Notes: generated by a model not told the origin, from the sequence alone. Shown: positions 27,449-37,248, numbered from the stretch's first letter. The stretch: 64,000 nucleotides of DNA from Planctomycetaceae bacterium (GCA_028284485.1 JANQRQ010000192.1:18032-82031); one strand, 5' to 3'. A program made the numbers and translations.

Positions 27449-28429
27449 ATGCCCAAAGTGTTTTGTGCTTCGCTGAATTCGGACAACGGACCCCATCTTG
27501 AGATCCTGAGTCAAAACGGCTTTGAGGTGAACTTGACGCCGCCGGGTACCAACCTGTTCGATGAAGAAACCCTCATCCAGCATGTTTCCGACTGCCATGC
27601 GGTGGTCGCGGGGTCGGAAAGATACTCTCGAAAGGTCATCGCTGCCTCCCCGAACCTCCGAGTCATTGCCCGGAGCGGCGTTGGGTACGATGCGGTCGAT
27701 CTCGATGCCTGCGATGAGTCGCAGATTGCCGTCACCACGACGCCGGGTGTGAACCATCATGCCGTGGCCGAGCATACGATCGCCCTGCTGATGGCGGTCG
27801 GACGAGGGTTTCCGGAATTGGACCGACAGGTCCGCGAAGACCGCTGGAAGCGCGTCCCACGGCCTCGCATCATGGGACGTACGTTGGGCATAGTGGGGCT
27901 GGGCCGAATCGGCCGAGCGGTGGCCACAAGGGCAGCCGGCCTCGGTATGAATCTTGTCGCATTCGATCCTTACGCGAATCGCGAGTTTGCCGAGCAATGG
28001 AGAATTGAGTTGATGTCGTTCGATGACCTGTTGCGCTGCTCGGACTTCGTCTCTCTTCACCTGCCGATGAGTAAGGAAAGTCACCATTTGATGAACGCAG
28101 AAACGTTCGCCAAAATGAAACCGGGCTCCGTATTGATTAATACCGCACGTGGGCTGCTGGTGGACGAGGTCGCTTTGAATGAAGCGCTAGGATCCGGGCA
28201 TCTCCGTGGCGCGGGCCTCGACGTCTTCGAGGATGAGCCGCTGGCATTGTCGAGTCCATTGTTAAAGCACAATAATGTGTTATTAAGCGGCCATGTCGCC
28301 GGATTGGACAACGAATCGCATGACGACACGTTCGCCATGGTTGCCAACACGATTGTGGCTTTGCAGCAAGGTGAATGGCCCGCGGAATGCATTCAGAACC
28401 TCAAAGGGATAACGTCCTGGAAATGGTAG
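27449..28429 (+). CDS. D-isomer-specific 2-hydroxyacid dehydrogenase (SerA-like)
   Basis: The 326-residue NAD-dependent enzyme resembles phosphoglycerate dehydrogenase and glyoxylate/hydroxypyruvate reductases. The Rossmann motif is GIVGLGRIGRAVA. The catalytic residues are visible as Arg in NTARGLLVDE, Glu in DVFEDEP and His in LSGHVAG. It lacks the C-terminal ACT regulatory domain of SerA, which makes a stand-alone reductase as likely as serine synthesis. An AGGAG lies upstream of the ATG. An M20 amidohydrolase follows 84 bp later on the same strand. Confidence 0.85.
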   Translation: MPKVFCASLNSDNGPHLEILSQNGFEVNLTPPGTNLFDEETLIQHVSDCHAVVAGSERYSRKVIAASPNLRVIARSGVGYDAVDLDACDESQIAVTTTPGVNHHAVAEHTIALLMAVGRGFPELDRQVREDRWKRVPRPRIMGRTLGIVGLGRIGRAVATRAAGLGMNLVAFDPYANREFAEQWRIELMSFDDLLRCSDFVSLHLPMSKESHHLMNAETFAKMKPGSVLINTARGLLVDEVALNEALGSGHLRGAGLDVFEDEPLALSSPLLKHNNVLLSGHVAGLDNESHDDTFAMVANTIVALQQGEWPAECIQNLKGITSWKW

Positions 28430-28513
28430 GGCGTCGAAGCATGACGCGACAGGTGCGAATCTCGACCGAAGGTTACATGGTCTCATACTACTGCATTTGA
28501 ATCAGGGGCGACG

Positions 28514-29746
28514 TTGAGCACGTCAATCGACCGGGAAACTCATGTTGACGATCTGGTGCGGGGACTCGAAAGCGAGTTGATTGGCATCCGTCGTGAATTG
28601 CACGCACACCCCGAAAAAAGTGGGAACGAAGTTGCGACCACGCGATTTATTGCCGACCGTTTAGATGCGGCCGGAATCGAACACCGGATCTGCCGCGACG
28701 ATATCGGAGTCATCGCCGATGTGACCGTCGGCCAGCCTGATCAAAGCGTCCCAACGATTGCAATTCGTGCCGACATCGATGCATTACCCATCGCAGACGA
28801 AAAGGATGTCGAATACGCATCGCAGAATATCGGAATCGCGCATGCATGCGGCCACGATGCACACACATCGATGGGGCTGGGAGCTGCGCTGGCAGCGTCG
28901 AAACTGCAATTAAACATGTCCGAGGGGGACCTGTGGCCCGGAATGCGATTGCGGTTCTTGTTTCAGCCCGCCGAAGAAACGACCCAGGGCGCACGCTGGC
29001 TCGTCGATCAAGGAGCTATGGAAAACGTCGATGCTATTTTGGCGCTGCATGTGGATCCCGAACTCCCGGTCGGCAAAGTCGGAATCCGCTATGGGACGTT
29101 AACCGCCCATTGCGACGAAGTCGATTTGCTAGTGGAAGGGAATGGCGGACATGCCGCCCGCCCACACCACACGTTAGACCCGGTTGCCGCTTCGGCCCAA
29201 TTGATCAACGCGTTGTATCAATATCTTCCCCGGTCGATCGATGCCCGGAATCCGTCCGTCTTCACGGTGGGTCAGGTCAGCGGCGGATTCGCGCCGAACG
29301 TTATACCTGAACGAGTCGAATTGCGTGCGTCCCTACGAACAACAGACCAACAATCACGCGAAACGTTGAAACAGCGCATTCAAGAGATCGCTGAGGGAAT
29401 TCGCGAGATTAGTCATACAAACATTCAGGTGCACTTCACCTGCCCGCTGAACGCAGTTTACAATCATCCGCAAATCACAACCCGGCTCGAGAAGGCCGCG
29501 CGGGCGGTCATCGGTGACGATGGAATTTGCTTAATCGAACGCCCCAGCATGGGCGGCGAAGATTTTTCTGTGTTCCTGGATTATGTTCCTGGTGCGCTGC
29601 TTCGCTTGGGATCGTCCATACCGGGCGAGCCGCAACATTTCCTGCATTCACCCCGATTTGACATCGACGAACGAGTTTTGGCCTTGGGATCAAGAATCCT
29701 TTTGCGAACCGCGCTGCTACTTTCCACCGACCTGCATCGCGATTGA
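28514..29746 (+). CDS. M20-family amidohydrolase/peptidase (IAA-amino acid hydrolase type)
   Basis: The 410-residue metal-dependent hydrolase cleaves N-acyl amino acids or similar amides. Landmarks are LHAHPEKSGNE, IRADIDALPI, HACGHDAHTSMGLGAAL (metal binding), FQPAEETTQGA, and SMGGEDFSVFLD near the C-terminus. The dimerisation domain lies in the middle. The start is TTG 28514 with AGGGG seven bases upstream. It runs 27 bp into the next gene, a GCS2-type ligase, so the two are probably cotranscribed. Confidence 0.85.
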   Translation: MSTSIDRETHVDDLVRGLESELIGIRRELHAHPEKSGNEVATTRFIADRLDAAGIEHRICRDDIGVIADVTVGQPDQSVPTIAIRADIDALPIADEKDVEYASQNIGIAHACGHDAHTSMGLGAALAASKLQLNMSEGDLWPGMRLRFLFQPAEETTQGARWLVDQGAMENVDAILALHVDPELPVGKVGIRYGTLTAHCDEVDLLVEGNGGHAARPHHTLDPVAASAQLINALYQYLPRSIDARNPSVFTVGQVSGGFAPNVIPERVELRASLRTTDQQSRETLKQRIQEIAEGIREISHTNIQVHFTCPLNAVYNHPQITTRLEKAARAVIGDDGICLIERPSMGGEDFSVFLDYVPGALLRLGSSIPGEPQHFLHSPRFDIDERVLALGSRILLRTALLLSTDLHRD

Positions 29747-29773
29747 ACAATTCTTCTTCGACGGAAATCCTCG

Positions 29774-30889
29774 ATGTCGACGATCAAATTCACACATAAC
29801 GATTACCCGACCATTGGCATTGAAATCGAATTGCAAATTGTCGATGCCGAGAGTCTGGCACTTTCCAGTTCGGTGGAAGCGATCCTCGAACGTTTGCCCG
29901 AAAGTCTTGCCGAAAATGTCAAACCGGAGTTGATGCAAAGCTACCTGGAAATCAACACCGGGATCTGTCGTACGGTCCGACAGGCAGGCGATGATCTTCG
30001 GGAAAAGCTCGATCAGGTGGGATCGATTGCCGATGAACTGGGGCTGAAACTGTTTTGGGCGGCCACTCATCCCTTTTCGTCATGGCGTGCTCAGGACATT
30101 ACCGTCAACGATCGTTATTTTCGGCTCGTCGAGTTGATGCAGGATGTTGCGCGACGATTGGTCACGTTCGGGTTGCACGTTCATGTCGGAGTCGACACCG
30201 GCGATAAGGCCGTTTTGATTTGCGATCGGATGCTGCGGCATTTACCGCTTCTGTTATCGCTTTCCTCAAACTCCCCGTTTTGGGAGGGGCGCAACACCGG
30301 GCTGCATTCCAATCGCTCGAAGATTATGGAAGGGCTGCCGACTGCCGGACTACCGCATCAAATGCGGAATTGGAGCGAATACATTTGGCTGGTCAATCAC
30401 CTGGTCGATACGGGATTCATCAACTCGATTCGCGAGATTTGGTGGGACATTCGGCCTCACCATAATTTCGGAACGGTCGAAATTCGCGTCTGCGATATGC
30501 CTGCCAATCTCAACCATGTGCTCTCGCTGACCGCTTTGGTTCAGTGTCTTGTCCAGGCCATTTCCGACGAAATTGATGAAGGGACTTATCAATCCGAATA
30601 CCATCCGATGATGGTGCAACAAAACAAATGGCGGGCCACCCGATTCGGGCCGGATGCACCACTCGTCGACAGCGACGACTATCGGCAGCATTCTGTACTC
30701 GAAACCACCGAAAAGCTGGTCGGTATTCTGAAGCCGATCGGGGAACGGTTGGATTGCGTTGACGAATTATTGGCCGCCCCACAACTGCCGGCGCACACCG
30801 GCAGCCGGCAACAACTCGAAATCTTCAAGCGGACTGGAAGCCGGCAGGAAGTCGTGCGGCAAATGATCGAGCGGAATGGTTGGCAGTAG
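29774..30889 (+). CDS. Carboxylate-amine ligase, GCS2/YbdK family
   Basis: The 371-residue protein has the GCS2 pattern: YPTIGIEIELQIVD at the start, LVTFGLHVHVGVD in the middle and HHNFGTVEIRVCD near residue 235. E. coli YbdK shows weak glutamate-cysteine ligase activity, and relatives join an amino acid to an amine with ATP. The length is normal. The pairing with an M20 amidohydrolase suggests opposite activities (joining and cleaving an amide bond) on related substrates; this is inference. Confidence 0.85.
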   Translation: MSTIKFTHNDYPTIGIEIELQIVDAESLALSSSVEAILERLPESLAENVKPELMQSYLEINTGICRTVRQAGDDLREKLDQVGSIADELGLKLFWAATHPFSSWRAQDITVNDRYFRLVELMQDVARRLVTFGLHVHVGVDTGDKAVLICDRMLRHLPLLLSLSSNSPFWEGRNTGLHSNRSKIMEGLPTAGLPHQMRNWSEYIWLVNHLVDTGFINSIREIWWDIRPHHNFGTVEIRVCDMPANLNHVLSLTALVQCLVQAISDEIDEGTYQSEYHPMMVQQNKWRATRFGPDAPLVDSDDYRQHSVLETTEKLVGILKPIGERLDCVDELLAAPQLPAHTGSRQQLEIFKRTGSRQEVVRQMIERNGWQ

Positions 30890-31110
30890 TCGCCGTCACG
30901 ATTGTTGCCGACGCGTTTGATGGGCGAATCCATCGATCTAAGTCCTCCCGTCTGCCGCTTCGGGTAGGAACTTTGGACGCCTTCTCTCGACGGATGCCTT
31001 CCTAACTTCGACAATGGCAAACGGGTTTGGCAAATCGACACGATTCTGCCAACATTCCTCGGTCCTCGTGTTTGCACCGACTTCTTGACTTGTTCCACAC
31101 TGCAGAAATC

Positions 31111-32424
31111 ATGGACCCACTTCCCGATCCCCGAGAAAAAGTTCGTGAGTTGCCCACAAGTTCCGGCGTCTACTTAATGAAAGACCAGAAGGGACGAGTG
31201 ATTTACGTCGGGAAGGCGGTCAACCTGCGGAGCCGAGTCGGCAGCTATTTTACGACTGCGGCGGCAACAGACAGGCGAACTGCCGAACTCGTTCCGGAAA
31301 TCGCCGACATCGAGCACATTACGACCGATAGCGAGGTCGACGCCTTGTTGCTCGAGGCGCGATTGATCAAGGACGTTCAGCCGCGATTCAACCAGGAACT
31401 GAAAGACGACAAAACATTTCCCTATCTCGAAATTGTCACCGGCGAGGATTTTCCTCGGGTCGAATTCACGCGCAAGCCGCGGGGACGCGGAGCCAAACTG
31501 TATGGCCCATTCACAAACGCCAAAAAGTTGCGAGGCACCATCGCTGTTCTACAGAAGATCTTTCGATTTCGGACATGCTCGCTCGATATCGACGAAAATG
31601 ATGAACGCTGGAAATGGTTTCGTCCCTGTTTGCTCTACAACATCAACCAGTGCACCGCACCATGCAACCTGCGAATAACGAAAGACGATTACCGGCAGGA
31701 TATTAAAAGATTGCGGATGTTCCTCGACGGCAAAAAAGGCAAGCTCCTGAAGGAACTGCGCAATGAAATGAACGAGGCCTCGCAAAACTTCCAGTATGAA
31801 AAGGCTGCTCGATTAAGGGACGAAATCAAAGCATTAGAGAACCTGAATCTCCGTGGCGATCTTGAAGCCCACGCCCAGCCTGAGGTCTTTTACATCGACC
31901 CGAAGAAAGGTCTCGCCGGCTTGAAGAAAGCTTTCAAACTACCCGAGCTTCCGCGGCGCATTGAAGGAGTTGACATTGCCCATTTGCACGGCGGCGAGAC
32001 TGTAGCCAGTTTGGTGCAGTTCATTGACGGATTGCCGTTCAAGCACGGTTACAAACGATTTCGCATCCGGACAGTCGACGGCGTTGACGACTTTGCAGCG
32101 ATGCGAGAGGTCGTCAGTCGCCGATTCCGAAGACTCCACCAGGAAGGAGAATCGTTTCCCGATTTGCTGTTGATCGACGGCGGCAAAGGACAGCTCAGTT
32201 CAGCTTTGGATGCCATGCGAGCGATCGACATCGAGCCACCATTTACGATTTCACTCGCCAAACGTGAGGAAGAAGTGTTCCTCCCCGGTCAGTCGGAACC
32301 ACGTCGGCTCGGAAAACACTCGTATGCACTTCGACTGTTACAGTATGTACGCGATGAATCGCATCGCTTTGCCCAAAGCTATCACCACATCCTTCGGCGG
32401 AAGCAAACACTCGAGGAAGACTAA
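31111..32424 (+). CDS. uvrC: UvrC-like excinuclease subunit without the C-terminal HhH domain
   Basis: The 437-residue protein is about 170 shorter than E. coli UvrC (610). The GIY-YIG nuclease is intact (SSGVYLMKDQKGRVIYVGKA), as is the cysteine-rich middle and the UVR motif (NEASQNFQYEKAARLRDEIK). The RNase H-like domain has all its acidic positions: VDIAHLHG, DDFAAMREVV, LIDGGKGQL and DESHRFA. It then ends at RKQTLEED, where UvrC normally continues into helix-hairpin-helix repeats that bind DNA. The stop is followed by unrelated sequence, so this looks like a natural short form. I chose ATG 31111, where similarity starts. Confidence 0.88.
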   Translation: MDPLPDPREKVRELPTSSGVYLMKDQKGRVIYVGKAVNLRSRVGSYFTTAAATDRRTAELVPEIADIEHITTDSEVDALLLEARLIKDVQPRFNQELKDDKTFPYLEIVTGEDFPRVEFTRKPRGRGAKLYGPFTNAKKLRGTIAVLQKIFRFRTCSLDIDENDERWKWFRPCLLYNINQCTAPCNLRITKDDYRQDIKRLRMFLDGKKGKLLKELRNEMNEASQNFQYEKAARLRDEIKALENLNLRGDLEAHAQPEVFYIDPKKGLAGLKKAFKLPELPRRIEGVDIAHLHGGETVASLVQFIDGLPFKHGYKRFRIRTVDGVDDFAAMREVVSRRFRRLHQEGESFPDLLLIDGGKGQLSSALDAMRAIDIEPPFTISLAKREEEVFLPGQSEPRRLGKHSYALRLLQYVRDESHRFAQSYHHILRRKQTLEED

Positions 32425-32708
32425 CCGGGTGATAGGGTACGCATGTATCATTTCCGTCGATCGTCGGCATCGCAAGCTGGCGAAGGGATTCCTGCCCACT
32501 ATTCGCTCTTTGTGTAACTTACGCCGCGAAACTGCGCTCGACGCGAAATCCTACCGGGCTGGTCAACTTTTTGGTTGCGACCAGAATGAACTCACGACGC
32601 CGCGCCGATAATGAAATTAGGACGTATCGCGACTACCGATCCGGTCGTCGAGTTGGCGATCGGTTTCTTTCGTGAACACCGCCTTGATGCCTCCAGGTGC
32701 CTTGCCCG

Positions 32709-33386
32709 ATGTTTCCACCGATTCAATCGATTCGAAAACTCGTATTGCCGCTCACGGTTTTGTTGATCGGTCTCATCGACAATGCACCTGCGCAACAGGC
32801 CCAGGACCCACGGGAACAACGATTTGGTGTCCGTTTTCAACCGCTCATTATTCCGCCGGCAAATTTTCAGAATCTTCGATTTCGTCAACCACAGTTTCAA
32901 ACAATTGTGAACCCGACAATTCAGTTTCGGAATGTGGTTTATCCACCGCAGTTCACATCGTATTCCGATCTTGATCGGCGCGGACAAGTCAGCGGAACCA
33001 CCCGAAATATACGACGAGGTTCTCAGACATCCGAATCCTACGGCCTGCAACCGACAACAAATGGTTCTCCAACCGCACTCACACGACTGCGCGATCGCCC
33101 CTCGGATGCCAACTCATTAAACCGCTCCAAATATTCAGAAAGCACGGGAAGGCTCGTCAATCGGAGCCCGCGCGAGCTGCCGCAAGGAACGAATTTCGCG
33201 AGATCGGATTCACAACGATCGCAAATCCTCGCCAACCGTCAGCAGCGGGCCGCAGAAATTGCGCTGTCACCAAGAACTGACCAAAGCACGTCGGATCGGG
33301 TTGCTGACCGAAGCCAGGCGGGGCGCCCGGTCCGCACAACAACACGTTTGCGCATCGACTCGACGACCGGCAGCGTCGTCCGATGA
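32709..33386 (+). CDS. Secreted Arg/Ser/Gln-rich protein of unknown function
   Basis: The 225-residue protein is exported: a signal peptide (RKLVLPLTVLLIGLIDNAPA) is followed by polar sequence rich in Arg, Gln and Ser without known motif. Repeated short FQ/RFQ units (VRFQPLIIPPANFQNLRFRQ) appear after the signal peptide. The isoelectric point is clearly basic. I chose ATG 32709 over a GTG 12 bp earlier. No function can be given; it may bind acidic polymers. Confidence 0.6.
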   Translation: MFPPIQSIRKLVLPLTVLLIGLIDNAPAQQAQDPREQRFGVRFQPLIIPPANFQNLRFRQPQFQTIVNPTIQFRNVVYPPQFTSYSDLDRRGQVSGTTRNIRRGSQTSESYGLQPTTNGSPTALTRLRDRPSDANSLNRSKYSESTGRLVNRSPRELPQGTNFARSDSQRSQILANRQQRAAEIALSPRTDQSTSDRVADRSQAGRPVRTTTRLRIDSTTGSVVR

Positions 33387-33440
33387 CCATGTGCGTGCGC
33401 CGAAGACTTGTCCGCCCATTCGCCGAGTCAAAATCTCAAA

Positions 33441-34220
33441 CTATCCTGCCGATCTAAATTGTGGCACGGCTTCCGCGATCGACAGGTTTGACTGCATATG
33501 CTGGGCGTTGAGCGTCCCCACAACGAGGCTGGAGACATGCGGATTGGATAGCACAAACTGGATGGCTTCTTCGGGTGGTAAGTGCCCCGATGCAAAGCCC
33601 TTTTTGACGACCACACCAATTCGAGCGGCGGCGGCTTCGTCGATGACCTCGGCAAATGACGTCTCTTGGACATGGTATTCCACCATTATCACATCGGCCC
33701 ATCGAAGCGCCGCCCGCGTGCCCTCGATCGTCTTGCCGGAAAAACCGATGGCCTGCGTTCCGCCCTGTTCCTTGAACTTCTGAAGCGCCCCGACCACGTC
33801 GCTGTTGTTCTGAATCTCGAGGTCCTCGCCATTGGAATGGACGAAGACACAATCAACAACGTCGGTCTGCAACCGCTTCAGGCTTCTGGCCAGGCTGGCG
33901 TTGACCGAATCGGACGAGTAATCGTAATGCGATGTCCCTTGATCGAAAGTCTCGCCAACTTTCGTTGAAAGCGTGAACTCGTCTCGGCGGTGCGATAGAT
34001 ACCGGCCGATCCGCTCCTCACTAATCCCGTAAGCGGGGGCCGTATCGATGTAGCGGACTCCCATATCGACGAGGCTGTTCAAAATTCGTTCGGCAGCTCG
34101 TTCGTCGGGAAGATCGTACCCTTGCGGATACTTGATATTCTCGTTGCGTCCCAGTTTGAACGCGCCGAATCCGATCGGCGATACCGCGATATGAGTCCGC
34201 CCTAAAACCCGCGAATCCAT
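33441..34220 (-). CDS. Aldo/keto reductase
   Basis: The 259-residue NADPH-dependent enzyme is a TIM barrel with the usual tetrad: Asp in YIDTAPAYG with the following Tyr, Lys in LSTKVG and His in CVFVHS. The opening RVLGRTHIAVSPIGFG is typical of the family. It is short for the family (usually near 300), missing part of the late loops, and ends at PQFRSAG. The gene begins 2 bp after the stop of an FAD oxidoreductase gene, so the two form a small operon, perhaps for a sugar or polyol. Confidence 0.86.
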   Translation of the reverse strand: MDSRVLGRTHIAVSPIGFGAFKLGRNENIKYPQGYDLPDERAAERILNSLVDMGVRYIDTAPAYGISEERIGRYLSHRRDEFTLSTKVGETFDQGTSHYDYSSDSVNASLARSLKRLQTDVVDCVFVHSNGEDLEIQNNSDVVGALQKFKEQGGTQAIGFSGKTIEGTRAALRWADVIMVEYHVQETSFAEVIDEAAAARIGVVVKKGFASGHLPPEEAIQFVLSNPHVSSLVVGTLNAQHMQSNLSIAEAVPQFRSAG

Positions 34221-34222
34221 AC

Positions 34223-35509
34223 TCAGGCCGCTTTCTTATGAGTGCTCTCGGATGGGCGAACGTCTTCAAATGCCGTCCACTGGGTGGCCGTTTCCCAAGG
34301 GGGAAGAGCAACTTCTGGTCGCGGCCACTGTGATAATGTTTCGGCCTCGGATGCGAGGAGTTCGCTTTCTGTCGCCGTGCAACAAGTCTTAATCTGCTCG
34401 AGCACCTGTCGCGACAATTCCGGTGCCAAAGCTAACTTGGTCGGCCAAGCGGTCAGGCAGTTACCTTCGCGTACGATTTGGACCGATTCGGGGCGCACTC
34501 CATTGGGTGTTATTCGTTCCGCCCGATCAACCCGATACGTTGTGCACTCGACCCCACGTAGATCCAATGAAGGTAGAATGGTCGCTAATTCTCGAAAGGC
34601 GAATTCGATGAGCGACGGCGCGTCACTCGCGACTCCTTGTTCGGCGATCTGTCCGCCAAGCTGCCAAACCGTTCGCCCTTGTGAATCGACGTCGGACGTA
34701 ATCGTGACGCGTGTTCCAGCACCGTCGACGCAGTGACCGTTGAACGACGGCAGATCACCACGAACCAGCACCATGTGCAGCGGACGGCGCTGCATTTGCG
34801 GCACCGCGAGACCGACTTCTTCCCGAAGTCGAGCGTTTCCTGCACCGGCTGCGAATACGACGACAGCAGGATTCAATTCGAGTTCGGCGCGAGGCTGATC
34901 CGACGTGCCATTCATGACTGAACAGTGACCGATGGGGGAATGCAGTCGCACGGCCGACACGTTGCCGGGCTGCTGAAAGTGAAACTCTGCGCCGCCATGC
35001 GAATCGATTTGAAGAATTCGATCGCGTTGCCGGTTGCCCAAATCTGCGAGAAACGACGCAGGCGAGATGACTTGCTCGTCGAGGCGAGCGACAGTCCCCG
35101 CACAGTTCGCAAGCAGGCTGGGGATCTCATTTTGGTCAAGCCGTGTCGGGGCGACCCGCAAGCCAACCCGGGCGCCGATCATTCCGATGCGCGACGATAG
35201 CGATTCCGTCCGCCAAAGATAGCAGTGACCGGAACGAACTTGCGTCCGGCTCAAGTTGGGTTGCCGCCGGCCGGCGAGACAATCTCGCCAAATGCCTGGC
35301 ATCTCGCGAATGTTGGCCGCTGATCCGGTCAGCATTCCCCGCAAAGTGTATTTGAGACCGCCATGAATGATGCCTTGGGAAGCAATCGTTTGCCCGGTCC
35401 CAAGCTTGGCTGATTCGAGAAGCAGGGCATCGTAGCCTGTCCGCGTCAATTCGTCGAGAAGCCACAAACCGGCGGCCCCTCCTCCAAGAATGACAACATC
35501 AAGCTTCAT
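34223..35509 (-). CDS. FAD-dependent oxidoreductase (GlpA/DAO superfamily)
   Basis: The 428-residue protein starts with the dinucleotide motif VVILGGGAAGLWLLDEL, then QTIASQGIIHGGLKY, a signature shared with glycerol-3-phosphate dehydrogenases and related DAO enzymes. A second FAD contact is near VVVFAAGAGNARL. The C-terminus is hydrophilic. The substrate is unknown: a hydroxyl or amine on a small molecule is oxidised with transfer to FAD. It is the first gene of a pair with the aldo/keto reductase. Confidence 0.8.
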   Translation of the reverse strand: MKLDVVILGGGAAGLWLLDELTRTGYDALLLESAKLGTGQTIASQGIIHGGLKYTLRGMLTGSAANIREMPGIWRDCLAGRRQPNLSRTQVRSGHCYLWRTESLSSRIGMIGARVGLRVAPTRLDQNEIPSLLANCAGTVARLDEQVISPASFLADLGNRQRDRILQIDSHGGAEFHFQQPGNVSAVRLHSPIGHCSVMNGTSDQPRAELELNPAVVVFAAGAGNARLREEVGLAVPQMQRRPLHMVLVRGDLPSFNGHCVDGAGTRVTITSDVDSQGRTVWQLGGQIAEQGVASDAPSLIEFAFRELATILPSLDLRGVECTTYRVDRAERITPNGVRPESVQIVREGNCLTAWPTKLALAPELSRQVLEQIKTCCTATESELLASEAETLSQWPRPEVALPPWETATQWTAFEDVRPSESTHKKAA

Positions 35510-35991
35510 CGCGACGTATTTCCCTCGATCGTCGGGAGATAAGGCTGCCCCAATTAAGTCCGCAAGTTTTATCGGACGGGCCGATTTCGCGGAAGACGAA
35601 TCGAATCGTGCACGAAATCCACGATCCGTTTGCGTCGGATTCCGCTTTTCCGACGGTATGGTCAGAACTTGCTACCGAATGTGTTTCTGGCACATTTGGC
35701 AATCGAAGCAGACAAAAACGAGACCGATTTGGCGTATCGCAGCCTTCACGACGTACGAATTGTTGGACTGGCCTTGCTAGTAGGGAGGTCCTACAATGTG
35801 GGCCGATTGCGTGACACGCCGAATGAACTGAACAAATGGCACCGCATCGGAGTTCGCTATCGCCTGCATAAGGCCAGATTGCGAAGCCGTTTATCCGATT
35901 GTCTTTTTGATAAGACAGGGGTTTTCTGGGATTTGATCCAAGGTCTCGTCCAACGAATTTGGCGACACCGCCCCTAATCAAACGAGGCCCG
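35510..35991. other. Intergenic region between divergent genes
   Basis: Frames of more than 100 codons cross this 480 bp region on both strands, but none has a recognisable family, signal peptide or ribosome site. It should carry the promoters for both neighbours; I could not pick them out. Confidence 0.4.
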
Positions 35992-37020
35992 ATGTCCGAT
36001 TATAAGGAACTACTTAAGAACCCCATCATCGCCGCCTGTTTGGCTTTGATCTTCCCCGGCGCCGGGCACCTTTACCAGCGCCGTTTTTTCAAAGCCGGTT
36101 TGTACTCTGTTTGCATTATGGGGACCTTTCTGTATGGCCTGCATTTGGGCGAATGGAAAACGGTCTACCTACGCTGGGAAATCGGCCATAAGACTGTCGG
36201 CTATTTGTCACAAATGATGGTCGGGCTGCCTGCATGGATCACTCTGGTCCAACGCGAGCGGTACGAGCCTCCCGATCCACGACAACGATTCGATCCCCAT
36301 CTGGGGACTCGACAGTCTCAACTCGATTCTGGCGTCAAAGCGCCGTTCCGCGGATTGATCAGTTATGTTGAAACCGACGGCCAAACACGCCAAGGAGAAG
36401 TCGACGGGCAAATCCTGCTGGAGAACATGCCCGGCGCATTTCCCGGCGCGGAAGTGGCCCGTGGAACGTTTACCGGTATGTTGAACGGCGAGGAGCAGAT
36501 TCAAATCGATGTCGGCGGACCGATTTCCATCGGTCCACGAATTTATGCCAGCGAAGATATCAGTCCACGTATGCTTGGCGGAGAGGAAGCCATTCGGCCG
36601 ACCTTTTCCAGCGAACGACGATATCTTCAGTGCACGGTTCTAACAGCGAATGGCGACGAGTGGCTTCAATCGGGATCTTTAGAAGGAACAATCCCTCGCG
36701 CATTCCTTGATTGGTTTCAAGTGCCGCTCGAAGAGAATGCGTACGAAGATTTGCACGGACGCTTGGGAAAGCAATTTGCCTTGGCCCTTGTTTACACTTG
36801 GATCGCCGGCCTATTGAATCTGCTGGCGGTCTGGGATGCGTTGGAGGGACCGGCATATGGCTATGGTGACGAGCCGGACCCCAAGGAGCAGGAAAAGGCA
36901 AAGGCCAAGAAACCGGGTACCAAGGCTCCCCAGGACCGAAATCTTCAAGCCAAAGCGGAGGCTCAAAAGCCAACCGAAACGGCCGACGCCGAGTCGACAG
37001 CAACTTCACCCAAGAGTTAA
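35992..37020 (+). CDS. Planctomycete-type membrane protein, DUF6677-like
   Basis: The 342-residue protein starts at ATG 35992 after GAGG. Two N-terminal membrane segments contain LALIFPGAGHLYQRRFFKAG, a pattern seen in small TM2-like domains and in planctomycete proteins with conserved PGxGHxYxR. A soluble region of about 200 residues follows, with beta-rich sequence, then a late membrane segment (FALALVYTWIAGLLNLLAVW) and a Lys/Ala/Glu-rich tail. A 67-residue membrane protein gene follows 3 bp later. The function is unknown. Confidence 0.7.
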   Translation: MSDYKELLKNPIIAACLALIFPGAGHLYQRRFFKAGLYSVCIMGTFLYGLHLGEWKTVYLRWEIGHKTVGYLSQMMVGLPAWITLVQRERYEPPDPRQRFDPHLGTRQSQLDSGVKAPFRGLISYVETDGQTRQGEVDGQILLENMPGAFPGAEVARGTFTGMLNGEEQIQIDVGGPISIGPRIYASEDISPRMLGGEEAIRPTFSSERRYLQCTVLTANGDEWLQSGSLEGTIPRAFLDWFQVPLEENAYEDLHGRLGKQFALALVYTWIAGLLNLLAVWDALEGPAYGYGDEPDPKEQEKAKAKKPGTKAPQDRNLQAKAEAQKPTETADAESTATSPKS

Positions 37021-37023
37021 ACG

Positions 37024-37227
37024 ATGTGGAACCTGATTGCCGCTGCGGAAATGAATACGACGTGGTACTTGTTACCATTAGCCGTCGTCATCAGCCTGGT
37101 TTATAACGCTAGCCGTTACGAAATCCCGGCGGTTATTGTCACCCGTGCCGTCCGCACCTGTATCACCATTCTGGTGTTTATGACAGCCGTGTTTCTGGTG
37201 CTGTTTGTTCTATCGTTCAACTTGTGA
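37024..37227 (+). CDS. Small two-helix membrane protein
   Basis: The 67-residue protein has two membrane segments (TWYLLPLAVVISLVYNAS and ITILVFMTAVFLVLFVLSF) joined by a short basic loop. It begins 3 bp after the preceding membrane protein gene and is probably cotranscribed. I do not recognise the family; coding is supported by spacing and the clean hydrophobic pattern. Confidence 0.65.
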   Translation: MWNLIAAAEMNTTWYLLPLAVVISLVYNASRYEIPAVIVTRAVRTCITILVFMTAVFLVLFVLSFNL

Positions 37228-37248
37228 GTCCATCTGCGACTTCGCGTC

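Noticed and set aside
35499..35981. 160-codon minus-strand frame in the gap before the DUF6677-like gene
   Set aside because: Cys/Arg-rich with no family features; overlaps the start region of the FAD oxidoreductase and does not look like a protein.
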